NCBI RefSeq assembly: GCF_000236925.1
Contig: NC_016941.1
Coordinates: 1,178,001 to 1,242,000 of the forward strand
DNA length: 64,000 nt
Reading direction: 5' to 3'
Origin: Staphylococcus argenteus
GTDB taxonomy: Bacteria > Bacillota > Bacilli > Staphylococcales > Staphylococcaceae
Within the stretch, counting starts at the first letter, position 1; each line of letters begins with the position of its first letter. A program made the translations under genes and the position numbers. Under the pieces are notes generated by a model, which saw only the letters and a program-made list of their open reading frames with translations, made no database searches and was not told where the DNA came from. Of the stretch, positions 31,034-42,422 are shown piece after piece.

Positions 31034-32200
31034 ATGAATATCCACGAGTATCAAGGTAAAGAAATATTTCGTTCAATGGGCGTTGCAGTTCCAGAAGGAC
31101 GAGTAGCATTTACTGCTGAAGAAGCGGTGGAGAAAGCAAAAGAATTAAATTCTGATGTATATGTTGTAAAAGCACAAATTCATGCTGGAGGTAGAGGTAA
31201 AGCAGGCGGAGTAAAAATTGCTAAATCTTTATCTGAGGTAGAAACATACGCAAATGAATTATTAGGGAAAACTTTGGTGACACATCAAACTGGTCCAGAA
31301 GGTAAAGAAATTAAGCGTTTATATATCGAAGAAGGTTGTGCTATTCAAAAAGAATATTACGTTGGATTCGTTATTGATCGTGCGACTGACCAAGTAACAT
31401 TGATGGCGTCTGAAGAAGGGGGCACTGAGATTGAAGAAGTTGCTGCGAAGACTCCTGAAAAGATCTTCAAAGAAACTATCGATCCAGTAATCGGACTTTC
31501 ACCATTCCAAGCAAGACGAATTGCGTTTAATATTAATATTCCTAAAGAATCTGTTAACAAAGCTGCTAAATTCTTATTAGCACTTTATAACGTTTTCATT
31601 GAAAAAGATTGTTCAATTGTTGAAATCAACCCATTAGTGACAACTGCTGATGGTGATGTTTTAGCATTAGATGCTAAAATTAATTTTGATGATAATGCAT
31701 TATTCAGACATAAAGATGTTGTAGAATTACGTGATTTAGAAGAAGAAGATCCGAAAGAGATTGAAGCGTCTAAACATGATTTATCATACATTGCATTAGA
31801 TGGTGACATCGGATGTATGGTGAATGGTGCAGGTTTAGCCATGGCAACAATGGATACGATTAATCATTTCGGTGGAAACCCAGCCAATTTCTTAGATGCA
31901 GGCGGAAGCGCTACTAGAGAAAAAGTTACTGAAGCATTTAAAATCATTTTAGGTGATGAAAATGTTAAAGGTATTTTCGTAAACATTTTCGGTGGCATTA
32001 TGAAATGTGATGTTATCGCAGAAGGTATCGTTGAAGCTGTAAAAGAAGTAGATTTAACATTACCGCTTGTTGTACGTTTAGAAGGTACAAATGTTGAGTT
32101 AGGTAAAAAAATCTTAAAAGACTCAGGATTAGCAATTGAACCAGCAGCAACAATGGCTGAAGGTGCACAAAAAATTGTTAAACTAGTTAAAGAAGCATAA
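31034..32200 (+). CDS. sucC: Succinate-CoA ligase (ADP-forming), beta subunit
   Basis: A 388-residue ATP-grasp subunit of the TCA-cycle enzyme that makes ATP from succinyl-Co[18 protein letters not shown] is the family start; [17 protein letters not shown] is the nucleotide loop. Mg-binding EINPLVTT and the succinate-binding [12 protein letters not shown] segment follow. AGGAGGA precedes ATG 31034. sucD follows after 21 nt, so both subunits come from one transcript. Confidence 0.97.
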   Translation: MNIHEYQGKEIFRSMGVAVPEGRVAFTAEEAVEKAKELNSDVYVVKAQIHAGGRGKAGGVKIAKSLSEVETYANELLGKTLVTHQTGPEGKEIKRLYIEEGCAIQKEYYVGFVIDRATDQVTLMASEEGGTEIEEVAAKTPEKIFKETIDPVIGLSPFQARRIAFNINIPKESVNKAAKFLLALYNVFIEKDCSIVEINPLVTTADGDVLALDAKINFDDNALFRHKDVVELRDLEEEDPKEIEASKHDLSYIALDGDIGCMVNGAGLAMATMDTINHFGGNPANFLDAGGSATREKVTEAFKIILGDENVKGIFVNIFGGIMKCDVIAEGIVEAVKEVDLTLPLVVRLEGTNVELGKKILKDSGLAIEPAATMAEGAQKIVKLVKEA

Positions 32201-32221
32201 GGAAAGGATGGGAGCACTAAG

Positions 32222-33130
32222 ATGAGTGTATTTATAGATAAGAATACTAAAGTAATGGTACAAGGTATTACAGGGTCTACTGCCCTTTTCCATACAAAAC
32301 AAATGCTTGATTATGGTACGAAAATAGTAGCAGGTGTGACACCTGGTAAAGGTGGTCAAGTTGTTGAAGGCGTTCCTGTTTTCAACACTGTTGAAGAAGC
32401 TAAAAATGAAACTGGTGCAACTGTATCAGTCATTTACGTTCCAGCGCCATTTGCTGCAGACTCAATTTTAGAAGCAGCAGATGCAGACTTAGATATGGTT
32501 ATTTGTATTACTGAACATATCCCAGTTTTAGACATGGTTAAAGTTAAACGCTACTTACAAGGTAGAAAAACGCGTTTAGTTGGTCCAAACTGCCCAGGTG
32601 TGATTACAGCAGATGAGTGTAAAATCGGTATCATGCCAGGATATATTCATAAAAAAGGTCATGTAGGTGTAGTATCTCGTTCAGGTACTTTAACATATGA
32701 AGCAGTGCATCAATTAACTGAAGAAGGTATTGGACAAACTACAGCTGTCGGCATTGGCGGTGACCCAGTAAATGGTACTAACTTTATTGATGTTTTAAAA
32801 GCGTTCAATGAAGATGATGAAACGAAAGCAGTCGTTATGATTGGTGAAATTGGTGGTACAGCTGAAGAAGAAGCAGCTGAATGGATTAAAGCGAATATGA
32901 CAAAACCAGTTGTAGGCTTTATTGGAGGACAAACTGCACCTCCAGGTAAGCGTATGGGACATGCTGGTGCAATCATTTCAGGTGGTAAAGGCACTGCTGA
33001 AGAGAAAATTAAAACATTAAATAGTTGTGGTGTGAAAACAGCGGCAACACCTTCAGAAATTGGTTCAACATTAATTGAAGCTGCTAAAGAAGCAGGTATT
33101 TATGAATCATTATTAACAGTTAATAAATAA
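32222..33130 (+). CDS. sucD: Succinate-CoA ligase, alpha subunit
   Basis: A 302-residue subunit that binds CoA and carries the phosphorylated His. The N-terminal CoA-binding fold has [13 protein letters not shown] and [11 protein letters not shown]. The active-site His is in [26 protein letters not shown] and [13 protein letters not shown] are further family motifs. The spacer from sucC carries AAAGGATGGGAG. A strong terminator follows, isolating sucCD from lytN. Confidence 0.97.
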   Translation: MSVFIDKNTKVMVQGITGSTALFHTKQMLDYGTKIVAGVTPGKGGQVVEGVPVFNTVEEAKNETGATVSVIYVPAPFAADSILEAADADLDMVICITEHIPVLDMVKVKRYLQGRKTRLVGPNCPGVITADECKIGIMPGYIHKKGHVGVVSRSGTLTYEAVHQLTEEGIGQTTAVGIGGDPVNGTNFIDVLKAFNEDDETKAVVMIGEIGGTAEEEAAEWIKANMTKPVVGFIGGQTAPPGKRMGHAGAIISGGKGTAEEKIKTLNSCGVKTAATPSEIGSTLIEAAKEAGIYESLLTVNK

Positions 33131-33154
33131 AGTTAAAAGATGATATAAATGGCT

Positions 33155-33200
33155 ATAGCCCATTCCATACTTTATAAAAGTATCGGAAATGGGCTATTTG
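33155..33200 (+). terminator. Terminator downstream of sucD
   Basis: ATAGCCCATT (33155-33164) pairs with AATGGGCTAT (33188-33197), stacked on an inner ATACTT/AAGTAT stem, then TTT. Confidence 0.82.
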
Positions 33201-33317
33201 TCGTGCGATGAATTTTAGTACACATTTCATATTTTGGAAAGACAAGTTAATTATTTTACCTCCTACAATAGCTTTATAAAACAAAGCAAATTTTTATTAA
33301 ATTTATATAGTGCACTA

Positions 33318-33326
33318 TGTTATAAT
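33318..33326 (+). promoter_or_regulatory. Extended -10 promoter of lytN
   Basis: TGTTATAAT (33318-33326) is a perfect extended -10. The -35 is poor. The start would be near 33333, with a short leader before lytN. Confidence 0.6.
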
Positions 33327-33357
33327 GTTTATATATTGTTGTAAGGAGTGTTTCATC

Positions 33358-34476
33358 ATGAATAAACAACAAAGTAAAGTACGCTATTCAATTAGAAAAG
33401 TTAGTATTGGAATTTTGTCAATTTCAATAGGTATGTTTTTGGCATTGGGTATGTCGAACAAAGCATATGCAGATGAAATTGATAAATCTAAAGATTTTAC
33501 AAGAGGCTATGAGCAAAATGTATTCGCGAAATCAGAGTTAAATGCTAATAAAAATACGACAAAAGACAAAATAAAAAATGAAGGTGCTGTTAAAACATCG
33601 GACACAAGTTTAAAGTTAGATAACAAATCAGCAATTTCAAATGGAAATGAAATTAATCAAGATATAAAGATTTCAAATACTCCGAAAAACTCAAGCCAAG
33701 GTAACAATCTAGTTGTTAATAACAATGAACCTACTAAAGAAATTAAAATTGCAAACTTGGAAGCTCAAAATTCTAATCAGAAGAAAATGAATAAAGTTAC
33801 TAATAATTACTTTGGTTACTACAGTTTTAGAGAAGCTCCAAAAACACAAATCTATACTGTAAAAAAAGGAGACACACTTAGTGCTATAGCATTAAAATAC
33901 AAAACTACAGTTTCAAATATTCAAAATACAAATAATATAGCAAATCCTAATTTAATATTTATTGGTCAAAAATTAAAAGTGCCAATGACACCATTAGTAG
34001 AACCAAAACCAAAAACAGTATCTTCAAATAATAAAAGTAATAGTAATAGCAGTACATTAAATTATTTGAAAACATTAGAGAATAGAGGATGGGATTTCGA
34101 CGGTAGTTATGGATGGCAATGTTTCGATTTAGTCAATGTATATTGGAGTCATCTTTATGGTCATGGATTAAAAGGAAATGGAGCTAAAGATATACCATAT
34201 GCAAATAATTTTAATAGTGAAGCTAAAATTTATCACAACACACCAACTTTCAAAGCTGAACCTGGGGACTTAGTGGTTTTTAGTGGAAGATTTGATGGAG
34301 GATATGGTCATACAGCTATTGTCTTAAATGGTTATTATGATGGAAAATTAATGAAGTTCCAAAGTTTAGATCAAAACTGGAATAATGGTGGATGGCGTAA
34401 AGCAGAGGTTGCACATAAAGTTGTTCATAATTATGAAAATGATATGATTTTTATTAGACCATTTAAAAAAGCATAA
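33358..34476 (+). CDS. lytN: Cross-wall peptidoglycan hydrolase LytN
   Basis: A 372-residue secreted protein. The signal peptide has the YSIRK/GXXS motif ([18 protein letters not shown], about residues 8-26), which sends proteins to the division septum, with cleavage likely after KAYA. A low-complexity linker (about 40-160) leads to one LysM domain (about 166-209, [13 protein letters not shown]) for glycan binding. The CHAP domain (about 233-372) has catalytic Cys255 (WQCFDL) and His318 (GYGHTA). S. aureus LytN cuts murein in the cross-wall. I start at ATG 33358, behind AAGGAG; an upstream GTG at 33310 adds 16 unsupported residues. fmhC follows as its known partner. Confidence 0.93.
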   Translation: MNKQQSKVRYSIRKVSIGILSISIGMFLALGMSNKAYADEIDKSKDFTRGYEQNVFAKSELNANKNTTKDKIKNEGAVKTSDTSLKLDNKSAISNGNEINQDIKISNTPKNSSQGNNLVVNNNEPTKEIKIANLEAQNSNQKKMNKVTNNYFGYYSFREAPKTQIYTVKKGDTLSAIALKYKTTVSNIQNTNNIANPNLIFIGQKLKVPMTPLVEPKPKTVSSNNKSNSNSSTLNYLKTLENRGWDFDGSYGWQCFDLVNVYWSHLYGHGLKGNGAKDIPYANNFNSEAKIYHNTPTFKAEPGDLVVFSGRFDGGYGHTAIVLNGYYDGKLMKFQSLDQNWNNGGWRKAEVAHKVVHNYENDMIFIRPFKKA

Positions 34477-34503
34477 TTTAAATCAAAGGCAGGACATTGA
34501 AAT

Positions 34504-35748
34504 ATGAAATTTTCAACTTTAAGTGAAGAAGAATTTACCAACTACACCAAAAAGCACTTCAAACATTATACACAGTCTATAGAATTATATAATTATAGAA
34601 ATAAAATAAATCATGAAGCACATATTGTGGGAGTGAAGAATGAAAAAAATGAAGTTATAGCTGCATGTTTATTAACAGAGGCACGTATTTTTAAATTCTA
34701 CAAATATTTCTACTCTCATAGAGGTCCTTTACTTGATTATTTCGATGCTAAATTAGTTTGTTACTTTTTTAAAGAATTATCTAAATTCATTTATAAAAAT
34801 AGAGGAGTATTTATTCTTGTTGATCCATATTTAATAGAGAATTTAAGAGATGCAAATGGTAGGATAATAAAGAATTATAATAATTCAGTGATAGTAAAGA
34901 TGTTAGGAAAAATTGGGTATCTCCATCAAGGTTATACAACAGGATATTCAAATAAAAGTCAAATTAGGTGGATTTCTGTATTGGATTTAAAAGATAAAGA
35001 TGAGAATCAACTTTTAAAAGAAATGGAATACCAAACTAGAAGAAATATAAAAAAGACTATTGAGATTGGTGTTAAGGTTGAAGATTTATCTATTGAAGAA
35101 ACAAATCGATTTTATAAATTGTTTCAAATGGCTGAAGAAAAACATGGTTTTCATTTCATGAATGAAGATTATTTTAAACGAATGCAAGAAATATACAAAG
35201 ATAAGGCAATGTTAAAGATAGCTTGTATAGATCTTAATGAATATCAAGATAAATTAAAAATGCAATTATTGAAAATCGAAAATGAAATGATGACTGTGAA
35301 CAGAACATTAAATGAAAATCCAAATTCTAAAAAGAATAAATCAAAATTAAATCAGTTAAATATGCAATTATCTAGTATTAATAATAGAATTAGTAAAACC
35401 GAAGAACTAATATTAGAAGATGGACCTGTTTTGGATTTAGCTGCTGCTTTATTTATATGTACTGATGATGAAGTTTATTATCTATCAAGTGGATCAAATT
35501 CTAAATATAATCAGTTTATGGGCGCATATCATCTACAATGGCATATGATAAAATATGCAAAATCACATAATATTAATAGGTATAATTTTTATGGAATAAC
35601 AGGCGTGTTTAGTAATGAGGCGGATGATTTTGGTGTACAACAATTTAAAAAAGGTTTTAATGCACATGTTGAAGAATTAATTGGTGATTTCATCAAACCA
35701 GTAAGACCAATTCTATATAAATTTGCAAAACTTATTTATAAGGTTTGA
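34504..35748 (+). CDS. fmhC: FemABX-family aminoacyltransferase FmhC
   Basis: A 414-residue FemABX enzyme that adds an amino acid from tRNA to the lipid-linked pentapeptide bridge. Two GNAT-like domains are split by an antiparallel helical arm, seen as a Lys/Asn-rich coiled coil at about 240-310. FYGITGVFSNEADDFGVQQFKKGFNA near the C-terminus is the family signature. FmhC of S. aureus is reported to put serine into cross-bridges; I infer the same. It is separated from lytN by 27 nt, with a weak ribosome site (AGGACA). The codon use is notably AT-rich. Confidence 0.88.
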   Translation: MKFSTLSEEEFTNYTKKHFKHYTQSIELYNYRNKINHEAHIVGVKNEKNEVIAACLLTEARIFKFYKYFYSHRGPLLDYFDAKLVCYFFKELSKFIYKNRGVFILVDPYLIENLRDANGRIIKNYNNSVIVKMLGKIGYLHQGYTTGYSNKSQIRWISVLDLKDKDENQLLKEMEYQTRRNIKKTIEIGVKVEDLSIEETNRFYKLFQMAEEKHGFHFMNEDYFKRMQEIYKDKAMLKIACIDLNEYQDKLKMQLLKIENEMMTVNRTLNENPNSKKNKSKLNQLNMQLSSINNRISKTEELILEDGPVLDLAAALFICTDDEVYYLSSGSNSKYNQFMGAYHLQWHMIKYAKSHNINRYNFYGITGVFSNEADDFGVQQFKKGFNAHVEELIGDFIKPVRPILYKFAKLIYKV

Positions 35749-35752
35749 TTAT

Positions 35753-35800
35753 AAAGTATGTTGGAAATTGAAATTTAAAATTCTTTCCAACATACTTTTC
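35753..35800 (+). terminator. Terminator of lytN-fmhC
   Basis: AAAGTATGTTGGAAA (35753-35767) and TTTCCAACATACTTT (35784-35798) form a perfect 15-bp stem with a T tail. Confidence 0.88.
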
Positions 35801-35920
35801 ACTTTTTAAGTCAGTATTTTTACTCCTTAAAATAACATTACATCGACAATGTTTTTGTATTAGAAATGTAAAACAAAAATAGAATATGATTTTGTATGAT
35901 TACAAAAAGGAGTTGATTTA

Positions 35921-36793
35921 TTGATTAGACTATTTTTGCTTAAGTTATACTGGGCACACTTTTCGACTAAACAAATTCATCAATTATTAATGGCATATCC
36001 TAATGTAATTAAAGAGGGGGGTAGAAAAAAAGATACTTATTTATGTGAATGGGTAAATAGGGAAGAAAATGTTCATTTATTACGTAAATACTATGCTTTT
36101 ATAAAACTTGATCATAACGATATTATTAAAGAACTGCAGAAATTAAAAGTAAGTTACATTACATATATGGATTCTGAATACCCAGTGCTATTAAAAGAAA
36201 TATATCAATTTCCATTACTTCTTTTCTATAAAGGGAACATCAAATTAATAAATAATATGCATCATTTGGCAGTAGTAGGTGCAAGAGATTCTACAAGTTA
36301 TACCCAACAGTCTTTAGAATTTTTATTATCAAATGATAAAAGCAAATATTTAACAATTGTTTCCGGCCTTGCTCAAGGAGCTGATGCAATGGCACATCAA
36401 ATAGCTTTAAAATACAATCTCCCTACAATAGCAGTTTTAGCCTTTGGCCATCAAACACATTATCCCAAAAGTACATTAGCATTAAGAAATAAAATAGAAG
36501 AAAAAGGTTTAGTTATATCCGAATATCCACCACATACACCAATTGCTAAATATAGATTTCCTGAGCGCAATAGAATTATCAGCGGTTTGTCAAAAGGGGT
36601 TTTAATTACTGAGGCTAAGGAACAAAGTGGCAGTCACATCACGATAGATTTTGCATTAGAGCAAAATAGAAATGTTTATGTTTTACCTGGATCTATGTTT
36701 AATCCTATGACAAAAGGTAATTTATTACGTATCCAAGAAGGTGCTAAGGTAGTATTAAACGCTAATGATATATTTGAAGACTACTATATTTAA
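35921..36793 (+). CDS. dprA: DNA processing protein DprA (Smf)
   Basis: A 290-residue protein that loads RecA onto incoming single-stranded DNA during transformation. The Rossmann-like DprA core spans about 105-285: AVVGARDSTSYTQ, IVSGLAQGADAMAHQIAL, VLAFGHQTHYPKSTLAL, FPERNRIISGLSKGVLITEA and the SGSHITIDFALEQNR helix. No C-terminal winged-helix domain is visible. The start is TTG, preceded by AAAGGAG; no ATG fits. It is followed by the topA promoter. Confidence 0.94.
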   Translation: MIRLFLLKLYWAHFSTKQIHQLLMAYPNVIKEGGRKKDTYLCEWVNREENVHLLRKYYAFIKLDHNDIIKELQKLKVSYITYMDSEYPVLLKEIYQFPLLLFYKGNIKLINNMHHLAVVGARDSTSYTQQSLEFLLSNDKSKYLTIVSGLAQGADAMAHQIALKYNLPTIAVLAFGHQTHYPKSTLALRNKIEEKGLVISEYPPHTPIAKYRFPERNRIISGLSKGVLITEAKEQSGSHITIDFALEQNRNVYVLPGSMFNPMTKGNLLRIQEGAKVVLNANDIFEDYYI

Positions 36794-36904
36794 AACTAAA
36801 AATAACGAGTTTCTTCATATTTCTTTTTTTACCCTTTGTAATTTATTTTTTAATAAAATCTATAAAAAATAGACAGGGAAAATGATTTGTTTAGATATAA
36901 AACG

Positions 36905-36934
36905 TTGACAAAAGCAAAATTAAGCGTTTATCAT
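36905..36934 (+). promoter_or_regulatory. Promoter of topA
   Basis: A perfect -35 TTGACA (36905-36910), 18 bp, then TATCAT (36929-36934). It lies about 30 nt before the topA start. Confidence 0.65.
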
Positions 36935-36972
36935 TTATCTTTAGTAATTAGATTAGCGAGGGGGAAATGACA

Positions 36973-39042
36973 TTGGCAGATAATTTAGTCATTGTTGAAT
37001 CGCCTGCAAAAGCAAAAACCATTGAAAAGTATTTAGGTAAGAAATATAAAGTTATAGCTTCAATGGGACACGTCAGAGACTTACCAAGAAGTCAAATGGG
37101 TGTCGACACTGAAGATAATTACGAACCAAAATATATAACAATACGCGGAAAAGGTCCTGTTGTAAAAGAATTGAAAAAACATGCAAAAAAAGCGAAAAAC
37201 GTCTTTCTCGCAAGTGACCCCGACCGTGAAGGTGAAGCAATTGCTTGGCATTTATCAAAAATTTTAGAGCTTGAAGATTCTAAAGAAAATCGCGTTGTTT
37301 TCAACGAAATAACTAAAGACGCTGTTAAAGAAAGTTTTAAAAATCCTAGAGAAATTGAAATGAACTTAGTCGATGCACAACAAGCGCGTCGAATATTAGA
37401 TAGATTGGTTGGCTATAACATCTCGCCAGTTCTATGGAAAAAAGTAAAAAAAGGGTTGTCAGCGGGTCGAGTTCAATCTGTTGCACTTCGTTTAGTCATT
37501 GACCGTGAAAATGAAATACGAAACTTTAAACCAGAAGAATATTGGACTATTGAAGGAGAATTTAGATACAAAAAATCAAAATTCAATGCTAAATTCCTTC
37601 ATTATAAAAATAAACCTTTTAAACTAAAAACGAAAAAAGATGTTGAGAAAATTACAGCTGCATTAGATGGAGATCAATTCGAAATTACAAACGTGACAAA
37701 AAAAGAAAAAACGCGTAATCCAGCGAATCCATTTACAACATCTACTTTACAACAAGAGGCGGCGCGCAAATTAAACTTTAAAGCAAGAAAAACAATGATG
37801 GTTGCACAACAATTATATGAAGGTATTGATTTGAAGAAACAAGGTACAGTTGGTTTGATCACATATATGCGTACTGACTCAACACGTATTTCAGAAACAG
37901 CAAAGTCAGAAGCAAAACAGTATATTACTGACAAATACGGTGAATCATTTGTTTCTAAGCGTAAAGCTTCAGGTAAACAAGGCGATCAAGATGCCCATGA
38001 AGCTATTAGGCCTTCAAGTACTATGCGTACGCCTGATGATATGAAATCATTTTTAACGAAAGATCAATATCGTTTATACAAATTAATTTGGGAACGATTT
38101 GTTGCAAGTCAGATGGCGCCTGCAATTTTAGATACAGTTTCATTGGATATTACGCAAGGTGATATTAAATTTAGAGCGAATGGTCAAACGATTAAATTTA
38201 AAGGTTTTATGACGCTTTATGTTGAAACGAAGGATGATTCGGACAGTGAAAAAGAAAATAAGTTACCTAAACTAGAACAAGGTGATCAAGTTACTGCAAC
38301 TCAAATTGAGCCAGCGCAGCATTTTACACAACCACCGCCAAGATATACTGAAGCAAGATTGGTGAAAACGCTTGAAGAGTTAAAAATTGGTCGTCCCTCA
38401 ACATACGCACCTACTATTGATACGATTCAAAAACGTAATTATGTTAAATTAGAAAGTAAGCGTTTTGTTCCAACAGAGTTGGGAGAAATTGTTCATGAAC
38501 AAGTGAAAGAATACTTCCCAGAAATTATTGATGTAGAATTCACAGTAAATATGGAAACATTGCTTGATAAAATTGCTGAAGGCGATATTACTTGGAGAAA
38601 AGTTATTGGCGGTTTCTATAGCAGCTTTAAACAAGATGTTGAGCGTGCTGAAGAAGAAATGGAAAAGATTGAAATCAAAGACGAGCCAGCTGGAGAAGAT
38701 TGTGAAGTTTGTGGATCTCCAATGGTAATTAAAATGGGGCGCTATGGTAAGTTCATGGCTTGCTCAAACTTCCCAGATTGTCGTAATACAAAAGCGATAG
38801 TTAAGTCTATTGGCGTTAAATGTCCAAAATGTAATGATGGTGACGTCGTAGAAAGAAAATCTAAAAAGAATCGTGTCTTTTATGGATGCTCAAAATATCC
38901 AGAATGTGATTTCATTTCATGGGATAAACCAATTGGTAGAGATTGTCCAAAATGTAACCATTATCTTGTTGAAAATAAAAAAGGTAAGACAACACAAGTT
39001 GTATGTTCAAACTGTGATTATAAAGAGGCAGCGCAGAAGTAA
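36973..39042 (+). CDS. topA: DNA topoisomerase I
   Basis: A 689-residue type IA topoisomerase that relaxes negative supercoils. The TOPRIM domain has [16 protein letters not shown] and [13 protein letters not shown]. The active-site Tyr298 lies in [10 protein letters not shown], followed by DAHEAIRPS. Three C-terminal zinc-ribbon modules show CEVCGSP...[15 protein letters not shown]...CSKYPEC and CPKCNHYL...CSNC. I start at TTG 36973, 8 nt after AGGGGG (36959-36964); an ATG at 36967 is only 2 nt from that site and less likely. Length matches the S. aureus protein. Confidence 0.96.
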   Translation: MADNLVIVESPAKAKTIEKYLGKKYKVIASMGHVRDLPRSQMGVDTEDNYEPKYITIRGKGPVVKELKKHAKKAKNVFLASDPDREGEAIAWHLSKILELEDSKENRVVFNEITKDAVKESFKNPREIEMNLVDAQQARRILDRLVGYNISPVLWKKVKKGLSAGRVQSVALRLVIDRENEIRNFKPEEYWTIEGEFRYKKSKFNAKFLHYKNKPFKLKTKKDVEKITAALDGDQFEITNVTKKEKTRNPANPFTTSTLQQEAARKLNFKARKTMMVAQQLYEGIDLKKQGTVGLITYMRTDSTRISETAKSEAKQYITDKYGESFVSKRKASGKQGDQDAHEAIRPSSTMRTPDDMKSFLTKDQYRLYKLIWERFVASQMAPAILDTVSLDITQGDIKFRANGQTIKFKGFMTLYVETKDDSDSEKENKLPKLEQGDQVTATQIEPAQHFTQPPPRYTEARLVKTLEELKIGRPSTYAPTIDTIQKRNYVKLESKRFVPTELGEIVHEQVKEYFPEIIDVEFTVNMETLLDKIAEGDITWRKVIGGFYSSFKQDVERAEEEMEKIEIKDEPAGEDCEVCGSPMVIKMGRYGKFMACSNFPDCRNTKAIVKSIGVKCPKCNDGDVVERKSKKNRVFYGCSKYPECDFISWDKPIGRDCPKCNHYLVENKKGKTTQVVCSNCDYKEAAQK

Positions 39043-39197
39043 CGTGTTGATAGCCTAAATAAATTTTGCTGTTGTAATATTTAAGTTTTAGATTGATTTT
39101 TAAAAGTTTGAAGTACATTTTCGAATGTATATTTCTTATTTGACCAATCATAACAACGATATTGATAGACATAAATGATAATAAAAGGAGTATAGAA

Positions 39198-40505
39198 ATG
39201 ACTCAAACTGTAAATGTAATTGGTGCAGGCTTAGCTGGTTCAGAAGCAGCATACCAATTAGCTGAAAGAGGAATTAAAGTAAATTTAATAGAAATGAGAC
39301 CAGTAAAGCAAACACCAGCTCACCATACAGATAAATTTGCTGAACTAGTATGTTCGAACTCTTTACGAGGAAATGCATTAACAAACGGTGTTGGTGTTTT
39401 AAAAGAAGAAATGAGACGATTGAATTCATTAATTATTGAAGCAGCTGATAAAGCACGTGTACCGGCTGGAGGTGCATTAGCAGTTGATAGACATGACTTT
39501 TCTGGATATATTACAGATACCCTTAAAAATCACGAAAATATTACTGTTATTAACGAAGAAATTAATGCTATACCTGATGGTTACACAATTATCGCAACAG
39601 GTCCACTTACTACTGAAAACCTAGCGCAAGAAATTGTAGATATCACTGGTAAAGATCAGCTTTATTTTTATGACGCAGCTGCTCCGATTATAGAAAAAGA
39701 TTCAATTGATATGGATAAAGTATACTTGAAATCTCGATATGATAAAGGTGAAGCAGCTTATTTAAATTGTCCTATGACTGAAGAAGAGTTTAACAAATTT
39801 TATGAAGCAGTATTAGAAGCGGAAGTTGCACCTGTAAATTCGTTTGAAAAAGAAAAATATTTCGAAGGTTGTATGCCTTTTGAAGTAATGGCAGAGCGTG
39901 GGCGCAAAACTTTACTGTTTGGTCCTATGAAACCAGTTGGTTTAGAAGATCCTAAAACTGGAAAACGTCCATTTGCTGTTGTGCAATTAAGACAAGATGA
40001 TGCAGCTGGTACGCTTTATAATATTGTTGGTTTTCAAACACATTTAAAATGGGGCGCACAAAAAGAAGTAATTAAATTAATACCAGGTTTAGAAAATGTT
40101 GATATTGTTCGATATGGTGTGATGCATAGAAATACATTCATCAATTCACCTGACGTATTAAATGAAAAATATGAATTAATTTCACAACCTAAAATTCAAT
40201 TTGCAGGACAAATGACTGGTGTTGAAGGATATGTGGAAAGTGCGGCAAGTGGCTTAGTTGCAGGAATCAATCTTGCACACAAAGTGTTAGGTAAGGGAGA
40301 AGTAGTGTTTCCAAGAGAAACGATGATTGGAAGTATGGCTTACTATATTTCACATGCTAAAAATAATAAAAACTTCCAACCTATGAATGCTAATTTCGGG
40401 TTACTTCCTTCTTTAGAAACTAGAATTAAAGATAAGAAAGAACGTTATGAAGCACAGGCAAATAGAGCGTTGGACTACTTAGAAAATTTCAAAAAAACTT
40501 TATAA
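39198..40505 (+). CDS. trmFO: Methylenetetrahydrofolate-tRNA-(uracil54-C5)-methyltransferase TrmFO
   Basis: A 435-residue flavoprotein (formerly Gid) that makes ribothymidine 54 in tRNA using methylene-THF rather than SAM. The FAD loop is [16 protein letters not shown] at the N-terminus. [25 protein letters not shown] and [22 protein letters not shown] are family motifs. I start at ATG 39198 because AAAGGAG lies at 39184-39190, whereas a frame opening at 39162 would place that site inside the gene. A long-loop hairpin follows. Confidence 0.96.
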   Translation: MTQTVNVIGAGLAGSEAAYQLAERGIKVNLIEMRPVKQTPAHHTDKFAELVCSNSLRGNALTNGVGVLKEEMRRLNSLIIEAADKARVPAGGALAVDRHDFSGYITDTLKNHENITVINEEINAIPDGYTIIATGPLTTENLAQEIVDITGKDQLYFYDAAAPIIEKDSIDMDKVYLKSRYDKGEAAYLNCPMTEEEFNKFYEAVLEAEVAPVNSFEKEKYFEGCMPFEVMAERGRKTLLFGPMKPVGLEDPKTGKRPFAVVQLRQDDAAGTLYNIVGFQTHLKWGAQKEVIKLIPGLENVDIVRYGVMHRNTFINSPDVLNEKYELISQPKIQFAGQMTGVEGYVESAASGLVAGINLAHKVLGKGEVVFPRETMIGSMAYYISHAKNNKNFQPMNANFGLLPSLETRIKDKKERYEAQANRALDYLENFKKTL

Positions 40506-40886
40506 AATAGTTAGAAAGACTAGAAATGCTATTCATTCTTAAGTCATTATTACACAATTTATGACAATGAAATGAAAAAACTTATTCTAGTCTTTTTAAT
40601 TTTGGAATTGTTACGTATTTCTGACAATTTAGAATTCGCTTTCAGAAAATATCTAAATAAATAACACACAATAAGTTGATTGTTGTAACATGTAAGAGGA
40701 AGATTTAATTAAACAATATTTAAAAGGCAAATAAAGATTATATGGCGAAGCTATTAATAATGATTAATAGTAAATAAATTTAAAAAGAAGTATTCTAATT
40801 TATAGGTTCACCAGTAACTTATAATTATTTAATTCTCAAAAGATTTAGAATTGATTATCAAATTACTGTAAGCCCTTTGCTCTATG
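40506..40886. other. trmFO-xerC spacer with long-loop hairpin
   Basis: About 400 bp without a gene. AAAGACTAGAA (40515-40525) pairs with TTCTAGTCTTT (40585-40595) around a loop of about 59 nt and is followed by T residues, a possible trmFO terminator. I see nothing further until the xerC promoter. Confidence 0.5.
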
Positions 40887-40895
40887 TGCTACAAT
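40887..40895 (+). promoter_or_regulatory. Extended -10 promoter of the xerC-hslVU-codY operon
   Basis: TGCTACAAT (40887-40895) is an extended -10 (TGn plus TACAAT) about 25 nt before the xerC start. The -35 is weak. Confidence 0.55.
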
Positions 40896-40919
40896 TCTTA
40901 TTGATGGAGGGTAAATGTA

Positions 40920-41816
40920 TTGAATCATATTCAGGAAGCATTTTTAAATACATTAAAAGTTGAACGTAATTTTTCAGAACATACATTAAAATCATATAGA
41001 GATGATTTAATTCAATTTAATCAATTTTTAGAACAAGAACATTTACAGTTGAATACTTTTGAATATAGAGATGCTAGAAATTATTTGAGTTATTTATATT
41101 CAAATCATTTGAAAAGAACATCGGTTTCTCGTAAAATCTCAACGTTACGTACTTTTTATGAATATTGGATGACATTAGATGATAATATTGTAAATCCATT
41201 TGTTCAATTGGTACATCCAAAGAAGGAAAAATATCTTCCTCAATTCTTTTATGAAGAAGAGATGGAGGCGTTATTTAAAACGGTAGAAGAGGATGCTACA
41301 AAAGGATTGCGTGATCGATTAATTCTTGAATTATTATATGCTACTGGTATTCGTGTTTCAGAATTAGTTAATATTAAAAAACAAGATATAGATTTTTATG
41401 CCAATGGTGTAACAGTATTAGGGAAAGGTAGCAAAGAGAGATTTGTGCCTTTTGGTGCTTATTGTAGGCAAAGTATTGAAATTTATTTGGAACATTTTAA
41501 ACCTATTCAATCATGTAATCATGATTTTCTAATTGTAAATTTGAAAGGTGAAGCCATTACAGAACGTGGTGTGCGTTATGTTTTGAATGACATTGTTAAA
41601 AGGACTGCGGGTGTAAGTGATATTCATCCTCATAAACTTAGACATACTTTTGCCACACATTTGTTGAATCAAGGTGCCGACTTGCGTACAGTGCAATCGT
41701 TATTAGGTCATGTCAATCTATCAACAACTGGTAAATACACGCATGTATCAAACCAGCAGTTAAGAAAAGTATATCTAAATGCCCATCCTCGAGCGAAAAA
41801 GGAGAATGAATCATGA
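40920..41816 (+). CDS. xerC: Tyrosine recombinase XerC
   Basis: A 298-residue site-specific recombinase that with XerD resolves chromosome dimers at dif. The N-terminal SAM-like DNA-binding domain covers about 1-85 ([20 protein letters not shown]). The catalytic domain shows Arg in ATGIRVSEL, the [14 protein letters not shown] pair of His and Arg, the LGHVNLST His, and nucleophile Tyr273 in GKYTHVS. The start is TTG behind GGAGGG. It overlaps hslV by 4 nt, the first link of the xerC-hslV-hslU-codY operon. Confidence 0.96.
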   Translation: MNHIQEAFLNTLKVERNFSEHTLKSYRDDLIQFNQFLEQEHLQLNTFEYRDARNYLSYLYSNHLKRTSVSRKISTLRTFYEYWMTLDDNIVNPFVQLVHPKKEKYLPQFFYEEEMEALFKTVEEDATKGLRDRLILELLYATGIRVSELVNIKKQDIDFYANGVTVLGKGSKERFVPFGAYCRQSIEIYLEHFKPIQSCNHDFLIVNLKGEAITERGVRYVLNDIVKRTAGVSDIHPHKLRHTFATHLLNQGADLRTVQSLLGHVNLSTTGKYTHVSNQQLRKVYLNAHPRAKKENES

Positions 41817-42358
41817 GTAATACAACGTTACATGCAACAACAATCTATGCCGTAAGACATAATGGAAAAGCAGCAATGGCAGGTGATGGCCAAGTTACAC
41901 TTGGTCAACAAGTCATCATGAAACAAACAGCAAGGAAAGTAAGACGTCTATATGAAGGAAAAGTATTGGCAGGTTTTGCTGGTAGTGTAGCTGATGCATT
42001 TACATTATTCGAAAAATTTGAAACTAAATTACAGCAATTCAGCGGTAATTTGGAAAGAGCTGCCGTTGAACTAGCTCAAGAATGGCGTGGTGACAAACAA
42101 TTACGCCAATTAGAAGCGATGCTAATTGTCATGGACAAAGATGCTATTTTAGTAGTCAGTGGCACTGGTGAGGTTATTGCTCCGGACGATGATTTAATCG
42201 CTATTGGATCAGGCGGTAATTATGCATTAAGTGCTGGACGTGCACTGAAACGTCATGCATCTCAATTGTCAGCAGAAGAAATGGCATATGAAAGCTTAAA
42301 AGTAGCTGCGGATATTTGTGTCTTTACTAATGATAATATTGTTGTAGAAACACTATAA
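41813..42358 (+). CDS. hslV: ATP-dependent protease peptidase subunit HslV (ClpQ)
   Basis: A 181-residue proteasome-like peptidase that forms double hexameric rings and degrades proteins unfolded by HslU. After an N-terminal extension of eight residues (MSNTTLHA) comes [19 protein letters not shown], the HslV start. In E. coli only Met precedes this active-site Thr. The extension is therefore a likely propeptide that must be removed to free Thr9. [17 protein letters not shown] is another signature. It overlaps xerC by 4 nt (ATGA); hslU follows after 64 nt. Confidence 0.95.
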   Translation: MSNTTLHATTIYAVRHNGKAAMAGDGQVTLGQQVIMKQTARKVRRLYEGKVLAGFAGSVADAFTLFEKFETKLQQFSGNLERAAVELAQEWRGDKQLRQLEAMLIVMDKDAILVVSGTGEVIAPDDDLIAIGSGGNYALSAGRALKRHASQLSAEEMAYESLKVAADICVFTNDNIVVETL

Positions 42359-42422
42359 TATTTCGTGAGCGATACATTGTTACGAGTAATTAATTTTAGT
42401 TAAAGACGGAGGAATGAAATTA

